Shown here: positions 21,338 through 28,057 of the stretch, piece by piece | Layout: every line of letters begins with the position of its first letter | How positions within the stretch are numbered: the stretch's first letter is position 1 | Assembly: GCF_001053185.1 (NCBI RefSeq) | Contig: NZ_CSTD01000003.1 | Location: 173,976 to 237,975 of the forward strand | From: Mycobacterium bohemicum DSM 44277 | GTDB lineage: Bacteria > Actinomycetota > Actinomycetes > Mycobacteriales > Mycobacteriaceae | Direction: 5' to 3' | Length of the DNA: 64,000 nt | The notes under the pieces: generated by a model | The model's database searches: none | What the model was told of the DNA's origin: nothing | Seen by the model: only the letters and a program-made list of their open reading frames with translations | Translations under genes and position numbers: made by a program

Positions 21338-21348
21338 CGTCGATGTGA

Positions 21349-21453
21349 CTATCGAAGCGTCACGGTCATCCCCGATTTGAACTTTATCCAGTCTCGATCT
21401 GGCTTTTCGGACCCTTGCCCGGAGCCCTGGTTTCCTGATTGGGACTGAGTCAT
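21349..21453 (-). CDS. 34-residue ORF upstream of the TM protein
   Basis: A short ORF with a good ribosome site (GGAGGG, 7 bases before ATG 21453). The product is polar and low-complexity at the N-terminus (MTQSQSGNQGSGQGSEKPDR), then DWIKFKSGMTVTLR. The RDWI motif resembles RDRNWI in the 97-residue gene upstream, which suggests the two are related. It may be a leader that couples translation to the TM gene or a degraded copy of the longer protein. No known family. Confidence 0.45.
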   Translation of the reverse strand: MTQSQSGNQGSGQGSEKPDRDWIKFKSGMTVTLR

Positions 21454-21670
21454 CGAGATTCCCTCCATCCATCGGACCGCAGCGCCTGTAAATATACCCG
21501 GGGGAAGCAGATCGGCCTGCGTAGCAGCCGGGGAGCTACCGTCGACTACACACAGCTTTTTCGCAAGGCGCATCGCTGTCTGCCGTCGACTGCTTTAGGG
21601 TCGCGGGTCAGGTTCAACGCCGCTCACCAAAAGTTGGACCTACTGCGGAGCTTGATCTCGGCATGGCGGG

Positions 21671-21964
21671 TTAACCATGCCCGTCGCCCCGGCCTTCCTC
21701 GGATTGGTCCTCCTGTCGTTCCTTGGAACGACTTTTCCGTTCCTGCGTATCCTCTTCGTATTGTTCCTTAACTTGATCCACATAAAGTTGTTCTTGTGGA
21801 GTCAGGCGAGAATAATCAATGTCGTGGGAACCCCATTCATCCACATGGGGAGCCAGGACGGACTCCATCCCGATCCAGTTTCGGTCACGTTTTTTCTTTG
21901 TTGGATCGCTAGTTGTGCCGTCGCCTTTCGGCGATTCATCGTTTTCATTTTCAGAATCAGTCAT
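21671..21964 (-). CDS. Small highly charged orphan protein
   Basis: A 97-residue, very hydrophilic protein with GGAAG 5 bases before ATG 21964. The N-terminal 25 residues are acidic and disordered. The centre has KKKRDRNWIGMESVLAPHVD and YSRLTPQEQLYVDQVKEQYE, and the tail is a charged helix. Base composition is well below the window average, in keeping with island DNA. No TM, signal peptide or catalytic motif is visible. It resembles small accessory proteins of mobile elements, but no function can be given. Confidence 0.6.
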   Translation of the reverse strand: MTDSENENDESPKGDGTTSDPTKKKRDRNWIGMESVLAPHVDEWGSHDIDYSRLTPQEQLYVDQVKEQYEEDTQERKSRSKERQEDQSEEGRGDGHG

Positions 21965-22144
21965 CGGCTTCCATCGATTCGATTGGACCTTCAGGACCTG
22001 CAGCTATGCTATTAAGGGTATCTGTGCGCCGACGCGCATGGCGCCCATCTGGTCGAATCTACAGGTTGGATTCGCGCTCAAGTAATTCTGGTCGCTGATT
22101 GCGGTGCGCCCGCCATCAACGCGGCGGTGACACCCCGGGCACGT

Positions 22145-22378
22145 ATGGCGACTCACCTGCTCACTCCCAAAGAGACGGCCAGAGTCACGTCGGTGCCGCC
22201 GATACAGTCACCGCTGACGAGCAACGCAGCGGCCCGGGCAGGCACCACCTGCAACAAATGCCGGCACGTGGCGAGGGAATCCACGAACCCCGTGACCACG
22301 CTGTTGGCGGAGGATCTGATTGCACTCGCCTAAGCCGTCAGGGAATTGGAGCAGGAACTGGCAAACGTTCGCCGATGA
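22145..22378 (+). pseudogene. Possible decayed small gene with in-frame stop
   Basis: From ATG 22145 the frame has a CNKC pair (TCNKCRHVARES), then EDLIALA and a TAA at 22331-22333. Reading on in the same frame gives AVRELEQELANVRR and a TGA at 22376. The two parts together make a plausible helical coiled-coil end (EDLIALA-AVRELEQELANVRR) broken by one nonsense codon, as from CAA to TAA. Family is not recognised and the reading may be chance. Confidence 0.3.
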
Positions 22379-22777
22379 GTGGCGGTGAAGAGACGGTGTA
22401 CGGGCCGCCGCTCGACACGCATTGCTCGACGCTGGAAGGTTCAGCGGCGGTGCGGATCTCGACTAGATTAAAGCCGCTCACGGGGCAATCAAGCTAGGCA
22501 TGAATTTGCGACTGACTTTCGAGACTCTCGTATGTCGTCTCTTTTAAGACAACCAGGGCGCCCTAGGCCGGGCACACCCTAGCGAATCCGATACTGATCT
22601 AATCGAACCGGTTTACCGACCCAAGGGTGAGAACGGCGAGGCCTGCTTGAGATCACCGTCATGATGGGTGTGATCTTGCTTCCGCAAGAAGTCGCCGGTG
22701 TCGAGGTGACTAGGCCGTCGTCAGGAAGGTGGGAGCGGGCTCCTAATTTAGTGGTCGTTTTGCTGCGTGCCTGACCG
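22379..22777. other. Island stretch with no recognisable gene
   Basis: About 400 bases between the decayed ORF and the secreted protein gene. Only short frames with unconvincing composition are present. I see no RNA gene, repeat or clear terminator. Confidence 0.5.
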
Positions 22778-23086
22778 TTACGATGCTGGCGCCGGTGGCG
22801 GCATTCCCGGGACCGGCGGGGTAAATGTGGGCTGTCCCCCCATCTGAGGGGGAGCCGGGTAGTCCCAGCAGGTGCCTGGGCCTTTACCGTCCGTCCCCAG
22901 TGATGTGCACACGCGATAGCTACCGTCTGGATTGAAGCAGGTCGTGCGGACGCCGACGGGCACGTTGTACATGGTGTTCCACTCGGTTCTGCAGTTCTGA
23001 CCGGGATCCGCTGAGGCGGTTCCGGCTATCACCATAGGGGTGGCCATGAACGCTGTCCCGATGCCGGCAGCGAGGACTTTCTTCAT
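22778..23086 (-). CDS. Small secreted cysteine/proline protein
   Basis: A 102-residue exported protein. The signal peptide is MKKVLAAGIGTAFMATPMVI with cleavage near TASA-DPG. The mature part has four cysteines (NCRTEW, TTCFNPDGSYRVC, GTCWDYP) and a proline-rich tail. The C-x-PDG-x-x-x-C pattern is shared with short secreted mycobacterial proteins of unknown role. ATG 23086 has GGAAGGGAG upstream; an in-frame ATG 30 bases earlier is less likely. It lies inside the island but looks mycobacterial in style. Confidence 0.72.
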   Translation of the reverse strand: MKKVLAAGIGTAFMATPMVIAGTASADPGQNCRTEWNTMYNVPVGVRTTCFNPDGSYRVCTSLGTDGKGPGTCWDYPAPPQMGGQPTFTPPVPGMPPPAPAS

Positions 23087-23658
23087 AGTTCGGGACTCCC
23101 TTCCGCTCGTATGCACCCAGATTCTGCTCCGGCTAACACCGAAAAGAAATAGATGGGTCCAGTTGCTCTTGCCGCCCTGCTAGCGGGGCGGCGCAACGCT
23201 CGCTTCGAATACAATCAGCGCAGACAGCCAGCGGAGTAATCGGCAGCGCGAAAAGCATCGAGCTTCTTGGGTGGACCTGCTAAACGCTCGTGTGCTAACC
23301 GGGGGATCCGATTACCGGTGAAGGCGGGCATGTCATACATCATCGCCGCGTCTGATCTGTTGACAGCGGGAGCCAGAATTCCTGTTTCAACCTACGCAAC
23401 TAGTACTGTCCGCAAAAAGCGCTCGTACTTACTGGCACCAAATTGCGAAGAAATGCTGAGGGTTTTGCGCTGCTCAATGAACGAAAGCCAAGCTCAAGGC
23501 TGGGATACCGGTTCCACCGGGGGCCGGATACGGCCTCAAGTTCCGGTACTTGCGATTGAGATTGATCATTCATCCGCTGTAATTTTTGCGACTGGCACTT
23601 CGAATCTGTGTAGGCATTGCGAACCTCAGCGCCACACAAAGTGCAGGAGGCTAAAATC
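23087..23658. other. Island stretch with no supported gene
   Basis: About 570 bases upstream of the secreted protein and the HTH gene. Frames of 100-136 codons exist on both strands but lack ribosome sites, hydrophobic cores or family-like motifs, so none is called. The last 15 bases hold the CAGGAGG site of the HTH gene. Confidence 0.5.
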
Positions 23659-23823
23659 ATGTCAGTCGAATCCATAGAACAGCTCGTCACTCGGGCCGCC
23701 GATCCCACCTATTCGGCCCGGGAAGCCGCCGCATTGCTCGGGAGGTCGTTCTCATGGCTCGACCGAAGGGTCCGCAGGGACGAGTTCGTCCTGGCGGATG
23801 GCACCGTCGTGCAGCCACCACCA
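23659..23823 (+). pseudogene. Truncated MerR/excisionase-like HTH gene
   Basis: ATG 23659 follows a strong CAGGAGG site. The first 54 codons encode a helix-turn-helix unit (TYSAREAAALLGRSFSWLDRRV, then EFVLADGTVVQP) like those of mycobacterial plasmid and prophage regulators. Full-length relatives continue with a TPGGYRRF wing, but here homology stops at the CAG-CC codons. The frame then runs into sequence antisense to tetR until 23982. The break coincides with the 10-bp copy of the tRNA end at 23814-23823. The gene is therefore cut at the island edge. Confidence 0.6.
23814..23823 (+). repeat. Candidate attachment site, right
   Basis: GCCACCACCA, identical to 20380-20389 at the tRNA-Tyr 3' end. 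It marks the point where the HTH gene loses similarity and lies 24 bases beyond the tetR stop. This fits a remnant att half-site, though the match is short. Confidence 0.35.
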
Positions 23824-23847
23824 CATTTGAAAGTCGCGCACGGATCG

Positions 23848-24480
23848 TCAGTCCTGCCGATGCAGGAACCCGTGCAGAATCGCCTGGACGAGTTCCTCGA
23901 CGATCGCGTCTCTCGATGGCGGCTCGGATCCGAAATACGTCGAACGCAGGGCGGCCATCCCGGCGATCATCGCCACGGTTGAGTGAGCGGGCAGGTCGGG
24001 CCGGTCGGACCGCATGCCGCGCAGGCGCATACCCTCCGCGCCGATCTGGCTGAGCAGATTGAGGGCCCGCCTGATGTCGGCAATGCCGGTTTCGGCCATT
24101 TCCTCCTCGCTCAGCGTCTGGGCCGCCATGAGCGTCAGGAGCAGCCCTTGGTGTTCGACGAACAGGTCGTAGAGCTGCCCGACGAAGCGGCGGGCCAGCT
24201 CCCCCTCGTCGGTCTCCTCGGGGATGACCGAATCCCAGGTGCGGCCGAAGTCGTCGACGAACCCGGTGAAGGGCGTGACGAGCGCCTCGCGGAACAGCCC
24301 GGCCTTCGAACCGAAATTGCGGAACAGCAGATGCTCGGTGACCCCGGCCGCTTCGGCGATTTCCCGAGTCGTCGTGCTGCGGTAGTCCCGGCGCGCGAAC
24401 AGATCCCGCGCGGCGGCCAGCAGCAGCTTCCGTGGCTCGCCACGCGGCCGACGCGAACCTGGGGCCGGTGTCTGGGTCAA
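23848..24480 (-). CDS. TetR-family repressor of the AveC/P450 operon
   Basis: A TetR regulator of about 210 residues. The HTH is YRSTTTREIAEAAGVTEHLLFRNFGSKAGLF, and the C-terminal ligand domain is mostly helical. I chose TTG 24480 because AAGGAG lies 6 bases upstream. An ATG at 24534 would start inside the palindromic operator (24519-24542). It is divergent from the microprotein-AveC-P450-reductase operon, and the perfect palindrome between them is the probable binding site. The inducer is likely the P450 substrate or product, but this is not known. Confidence 0.87.
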   Translation of the reverse strand: MTQTPAPGSRRPRGEPRKLLLAAARDLFARRDYRSTTTREIAEAAGVTEHLLFRNFGSKAGLFREALVTPFTGFVDDFGRTWDSVIPEETDEGELARRFVGQLYDLFVEHQGLLLTLMAAQTLSEEEMAETGIADIRRALNLLSQIGAEGMRLRGMRSDRPDLPAHSTVAMIAGMAALRSTYFGSEPPSRDAIVEELVQAILHGFLHRQD

Positions 24481-24518
24481 CAGGGCTCCTTGAACCGCGT
24501 ATCGGTGGTTGACTCCTC

Positions 24519-24542
24519 TTAAGATAGTCGTCACTATCTTAA
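24519..24542 (+). promoter_or_regulatory. Perfect palindromic TetR operator
   Basis: TTAAGATAGT (24519-24528) and ACTATCTTAA (24533-24542) are exact 10-bp inverted arms around CGTC. The site lies between tetR and the divergent operon and overlaps a TATCTT -10-like hexamer (24535-24540) for the rightward genes. Size, symmetry and place fit a TetR dimer or dimer-pair site. Confidence 0.82.
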
Positions 24543-24573
24543 AGACCGAGCTCGTATCGAGAGGGGTACGGAC

Positions 24574-24690
24574 GTGGGCGCAGTCATCATGCTAGGCACG
24601 CTGTTCGGGCTGATCGCCCTGGCTTACGGCCTGGTCCTGCGCTACGACCCGGAGTCTCGGCGCGATCGAAGCCGGGAGAACCGCCCGTGA
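24574..24690 (+). CDS. 38-residue single-TM microprotein
   Basis: GTG 24574 opens a 38-residue frame after a GAGAGGGG site. The first 22 residues form one TM helix (VIMLGTLFGLIALAYGLVL), followed by a charged tail RYDPESRRDRSREN and a stop in the GTGA junction with the AveC-like gene. The 4-base overlap and the position as first gene behind the operator make it a real cistron. It may be a small subunit or assembly factor of the following membrane protein. No family known. Confidence 0.65.
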   Translation: MGAVIMLGTLFGLIALAYGLVLRYDPESRRDRSRENRP

Positions 24691-25460
24691 CGCCGCTGAT
24701 GGCGGGGGCCATGTACTTCGCCTACGTCACCGGCACCGCGTTCCTGCTGATCGGGGCGTATCTGAGCGTTCGGCGCCGGCGCGTGCACCCGCTGCTGCTG
24801 CTCAGCATTGCGGCCCTGTCGATCTCGTGGATCGAGTCGCCCTACGACTGGGCGATGTACGCCCAGTTTCCGCCCGCCCTGCCCCGGATGCCGTCGTGGT
24901 GGCCGCTGAACATGACCTGGGGAGGCTTGCCGTCGTCGGTGCCCATCGGCTACATCTCCTACTTCGTGCTGCCGGCGGTGGTCGGGGCCGCCCTCGGACG
25001 ACGACTGAGCGCGAGGTTCGGCTGGCGCAGGCCGGTCACCCTCCTCACCGTCGGTCTCGCCGTGGGGTTCTGCTGGGCGTTCTTCTTCAATGCCATCACC
25101 GGGGCCCAGCTCGGAAACTTCTACTACGGCTACGTGATTCCGGGCCTGGCCATCTTCGAGGGGACCAAGCACCAATACCCGCTCTATGACTCCCTGGCGA
25201 TGGGAATCCAGATGATGGTGTTCACCTATCTTCTCGGGCGGACCGATCCCGAGGGCCGCAACGTCATCGAGGCGTGGGCCGACACGAGATCGACGAGCCG
25301 GCCGCAGTCGACGGTCCTGTCCGTCGCCGCCGTCGTGGTCGTCGGGCACCTGGTCTATGGCGCGGTCTTTGCGCCCCACCTGATCACGAAGTTGGGCGGC
25401 TGGGTGACCGCCGGGCCGTCCGAGCAGTTGTACCCCGGCGCGCCGAACCAACCGCGTTGA
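24687..25460 (+). CDS. AveC-family spirocyclase-like membrane protein
   Basis: A 257-residue polytopic membrane protein with about six or seven TM segments. It has the conserved stretches SISWIESPYDWAMYAQFPPA, VPIGYISYFVLPAVVG and FNAITGAQLGNFYYGYVIPG seen in proteins annotated as AveC-type. In Streptomyces, AveC acts in avermectin spiroketal formation or dehydration; mycobacterial members have no shown reaction. The GTG start overlaps the microprotein stop, and the P450 starts 4 bases after its stop. It therefore probably works with the P450 on a lipid-soluble substrate. Confidence 0.78.
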   Translation: MTPLMAGAMYFAYVTGTAFLLIGAYLSVRRRRVHPLLLLSIAALSISWIESPYDWAMYAQFPPALPRMPSWWPLNMTWGGLPSSVPIGYISYFVLPAVVGAALGRRLSARFGWRRPVTLLTVGLAVGFCWAFFFNAITGAQLGNFYYGYVIPGLAIFEGTKHQYPLYDSLAMGIQMMVFTYLLGRTDPEGRNVIEAWADTRSTSRPQSTVLSVAAVVVVGHLVYGAVFAPHLITKLGGWVTAGPSEQLYPGAPNQPR

Positions 25461-25464
25461 GCAA

Positions 25465-26661
25465 GTGAAAGCCGAACCAGTGAAAGAGCTTTACTACGAC
25501 CCGTTCGACCACGGCATCGACGACGATCCGTATCCCGTGTGGAAGCGGATGCGCGCCGAGGCCCCGCTGTACTACAACGCCAAGCACAACTTCTATGCGC
25601 TGAGCCGCTATGACGACGTCGCGGCGGCGCTGCACGACTGGCAGACGTATCGCTCGGGGCGGGGCACCACCGCCGACGTCTTGTTCAGCGGCATCGAGAT
25701 ACCGCCGGGCATCCTGCTGTGGGAGGACCCCCCGCTGCACGATCTGCACCGGCGCCTGCTGTCGCGCGTCTTCACCCCCCGCCGGATGCTGGCGGTGGAG
25801 GGGCTGGTGCGGGACCTGTGTGCGAGAGCGCTGGATCCGCTGCGCGGCGCGGACGGCTTCGACTTCGTGGGCGATCTGGGGGCGATCATGCCGATGCGCG
25901 CGATCGGCTACCTGCTGGGCATCCCCGAGGAGGGCCAGCAACGGATCCGCGACCGCAACGACAAGAGCATCGCGGTCGACTCCGAGGGAAGCGCGCTCAG
26001 CGCGACCGCCATCGCGGACGCGATCGCCCAGTTCGCCGAGTACATCGAGTGGCGGGCAACGCATCCGTCCGACGATTTGATGACGGAGTTGCTCAACGCG
26101 GAGATAGAAGAGCAAGACGGGACGTCGCGCCGCCTGGACCGCACCGAGGTCCTGGCCTACACCGCGATGATCGCCGGCGCGGGCAACGAAACGACCGCGC
26201 GGCTCATCGGATTTATGGGTCAGCTCCTCGGCGATCATCCGGACCAGAGAAGACAACTCGCCGCCGACCCGTCGCTGATCCCCTCCGCGGTCGAGGAGAC
26301 GCTGCGCTACGAGCCACCGTCACCGGTGCAGGCGCGTTACGTCGCCCGGGACACCGAGCTGTACGGACACACCGTGACGGAAGGGTCCTACATGCTGTTA
26401 CTCAATGCGTCGGCCAATCGTGACGAGACGCGCTTTCCGGACCCCGATCGGTATGACATGCACCGCAAGGCAACACATTTGAGCTTCGGGCAGGGATTGC
26501 ATTTCTGCCTCGGGTCGGCGCTGGCACGGCTGGAGGCGCGGGTCGCGTTCGAGGAGGTCTTCAAGCGGTGGACCGACTGGGAGGTCGACTACCGGCACGC
26601 GAGCAGGGCGCGGACGTCCAGCGTTCGGGGCTGGGCCCGGCTGCCCGTCAAAGCCGGATAA
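25465..26661 (+). CDS. Cytochrome P450 of the AveC operon
   Basis: A 398-residue soluble bacterial P450. The oxygen-activating I-helix is MIAGAGNETTARL, the ExxR pair lies in EETLRYEPP, and the haem loop is FGQGLHFCLGSALARLE with the cysteine ligand. It needs ferredoxin and reductase partners, none of which are in the operon. GTG 25465 lies 4 bases after the AveC-like stop; a second GTG 15 bases on is an alternative start. The substrate is not known and I did not assign a CYP family. Confidence 0.9.
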   Translation: MKAEPVKELYYDPFDHGIDDDPYPVWKRMRAEAPLYYNAKHNFYALSRYDDVAAALHDWQTYRSGRGTTADVLFSGIEIPPGILLWEDPPLHDLHRRLLSRVFTPRRMLAVEGLVRDLCARALDPLRGADGFDFVGDLGAIMPMRAIGYLLGIPEEGQQRIRDRNDKSIAVDSEGSALSATAIADAIAQFAEYIEWRATHPSDDLMTELLNAEIEEQDGTSRRLDRTEVLAYTAMIAGAGNETTARLIGFMGQLLGDHPDQRRQLAADPSLIPSAVEETLRYEPPSPVQARYVARDTELYGHTVTEGSYMLLLNASANRDETRFPDPDRYDMHRKATHLSFGQGLHFCLGSALARLEARVAFEEVFKRWTDWEVDYRHASRARTSSVRGWARLPVKAG

Positions 26662-26693
26662 CGCTGCCGGGCAATGCAAACGAGGAGGAAGCC

Positions 26694-27803
26694 ATGACCG
26701 CAGGGACATACCGCGTGGTGGTTTGGGCGACGGGAGGAATCGGGTCGATCGCCATTCGCACCATCTCCCACCGCCCCGATCTCGACCTCGTCGGCGTGTG
26801 GGTGCATTCCGAAGACAAGGTTGGCAAGGACGCCGGCGTGCTCGCCAACGGCGAACCGATCGGCGTGACGGCGACGAACGACGCCGACGCCCTCATCGCA
26901 CTCGAGCCCGATTGCGTGGTCTACGCGGCCAGCGGACCAGAACGCGACGCCCTCGCGATTCCCGACTACGTGAAACTGCTCGAGGCGGGGATCAACGTCG
27001 TCACCACCAGCACCACCCGGCTGGTCAACCCGCACGCCTACGAGCCTTCCGAGTGGCGCGAGCAATTGGCCGCCGCGGCCAAACAAGGACAGGTGTCGCT
27101 GTACGCGTCGGGCATCGAACCCGGATTCGCCGCCGACTACCTGCCGCTCGTGCTGTCCACGCAATCGTCCTCAATCGAGACGATCCACTCCTACGAGATC
27201 GGGCTCTACGACGACTACGGCGTGCCCGAAATCATGATCAACGGACTGGGATTCGGACAGCCCCTCGACTACCAGCCCTGGGTCGCCTACCCCGGGGCCA
27301 TCGCCGGCGAGTGGGGCGGCCAGATCCGGTTGATCGGCGACGCCCTGGGCGTCGAGGTGCAGGAAATACGCGAGGGCTTCGATCGCGCGATCACCGACGA
27401 GACGCTCGAGGTCGCGATGGGCACGGTCGAGGCGGGAACGTGCGGCGCGCTGCGCATGAAGGCCATCGGCGTGGTCGACGGCCGCGAGGCGATCATCGTC
27501 GAACACGTGACGCGGCTGGCCCATAGCGTCGCCCCGGACTGGCCGAGAGGAATCGGCGACCTGTCCTACCGCGTGGTGATCACCGGCGATCCCGACATCG
27601 ACTGCACACTGGCGGCCACCCTGCGCGACCCCGGTCGGGCCGGGATCGGCTCCATGACCTCCGGGGCGGGCGCGATGGTGGCCACCGCGATGCGCGTCGT
27701 CAACGCCGTGCCGTACGTCGTCGATGCCGCGCCCGGGCTACTCAGCTCCGTCGACCTGCCGCTGACCATCCCCACGAATGCGTTTGTCGCGCAACAGGTT
27801 TGA
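26694..27803 (+). CDS. DapB-like NAD(P)H-dependent reductase
   Basis: A 369-residue protein with an N-terminal dinucleotide fold like dihydrodipicolinate reductase (YRVVVWATGGIGSIAIRTI, then VGVWVHSEDKVGKDAG). It is longer than true DapB and belongs with the mycobacterial DapB-N proteins of unknown substrate (Rv1059 and Rv0926c type). GAGGAGG lies 6 bases before ATG 26694. It closes the tetR-controlled operon, 32 bases after the P450. It probably reduces or oxidises the P450 product; amine and amino-acid dehydrogenases are related. Confidence 0.82.
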   Translation: MTAGTYRVVVWATGGIGSIAIRTISHRPDLDLVGVWVHSEDKVGKDAGVLANGEPIGVTATNDADALIALEPDCVVYAASGPERDALAIPDYVKLLEAGINVVTTSTTRLVNPHAYEPSEWREQLAAAAKQGQVSLYASGIEPGFAADYLPLVLSTQSSSIETIHSYEIGLYDDYGVPEIMINGLGFGQPLDYQPWVAYPGAIAGEWGGQIRLIGDALGVEVQEIREGFDRAITDETLEVAMGTVEAGTCGALRMKAIGVVDGREAIIVEHVTRLAHSVAPDWPRGIGDLSYRVVITGDPDIDCTLAATLRDPGRAGIGSMTSGAGAMVATAMRVVNAVPYVVDAAPGLLSSVDLPLTIPTNAFVAQQV

Positions 27804-27972
27804 GCGGACGTCAGGGGAAGTCGGCTAACCTGGCCCGCGCACCCACCAGGCGTCGTTGCCAATCCCCGTTCGCGGTGAGTCCGTCGGTTGGCCGGCGGCT
27901 GCAGCATGCGGACGTGCAAACCGTCCGAGTGAGCGCCGCAATCCCACGTGGGCAAGACCACAGTCCGATATG

Positions 27973-28020
27973 AGTTAGGTAAGGCTAGCCTGCGCTCGCT
28001 GAGTTAGTGTAGCCTTCGCT
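27973..28020 (+). promoter_or_regulatory. DtxR-type metal box upstream of the PPE gene
   Basis: AGTTAGGTAAGGCTAGCCT (27973-27991) matches 15 of 19 positions of the IdeR iron-box consensus when aligned from TTAGG. It is also nearly the same as the box before the NRAMP gene (30270-30288), with only transitions between them. A weaker copy, AGTTAGTGTAGCCTTCGCT (28002-28020), follows with a 29-bp period. The place, 67-85 bases before the PPE start, fits a promoter site. Either IdeR or MntR could bind. Confidence 0.65.
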
Positions 28021-28057
28021 TACTTTATGTCGGGTCGAGGCCGAGAGGACGCGCGCG

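Noticed and set aside
20708..21453. A complete CBASS or Pycsar defence system
   Set aside because: Only an effector-like TM protein is seen; no nucleotidyl cyclase, sensor or accessory gene adjoins it.
22099..22497. A 132-codon plus-strand frame in the island
   Set aside because: The composition is random-looking and it overlaps the more plausible broken ORF in another frame.
23267..23708. Two opposing frames of 102 and 136 codons in the island
   Set aside because: Neither has a ribosome site, motif or sensible composition.
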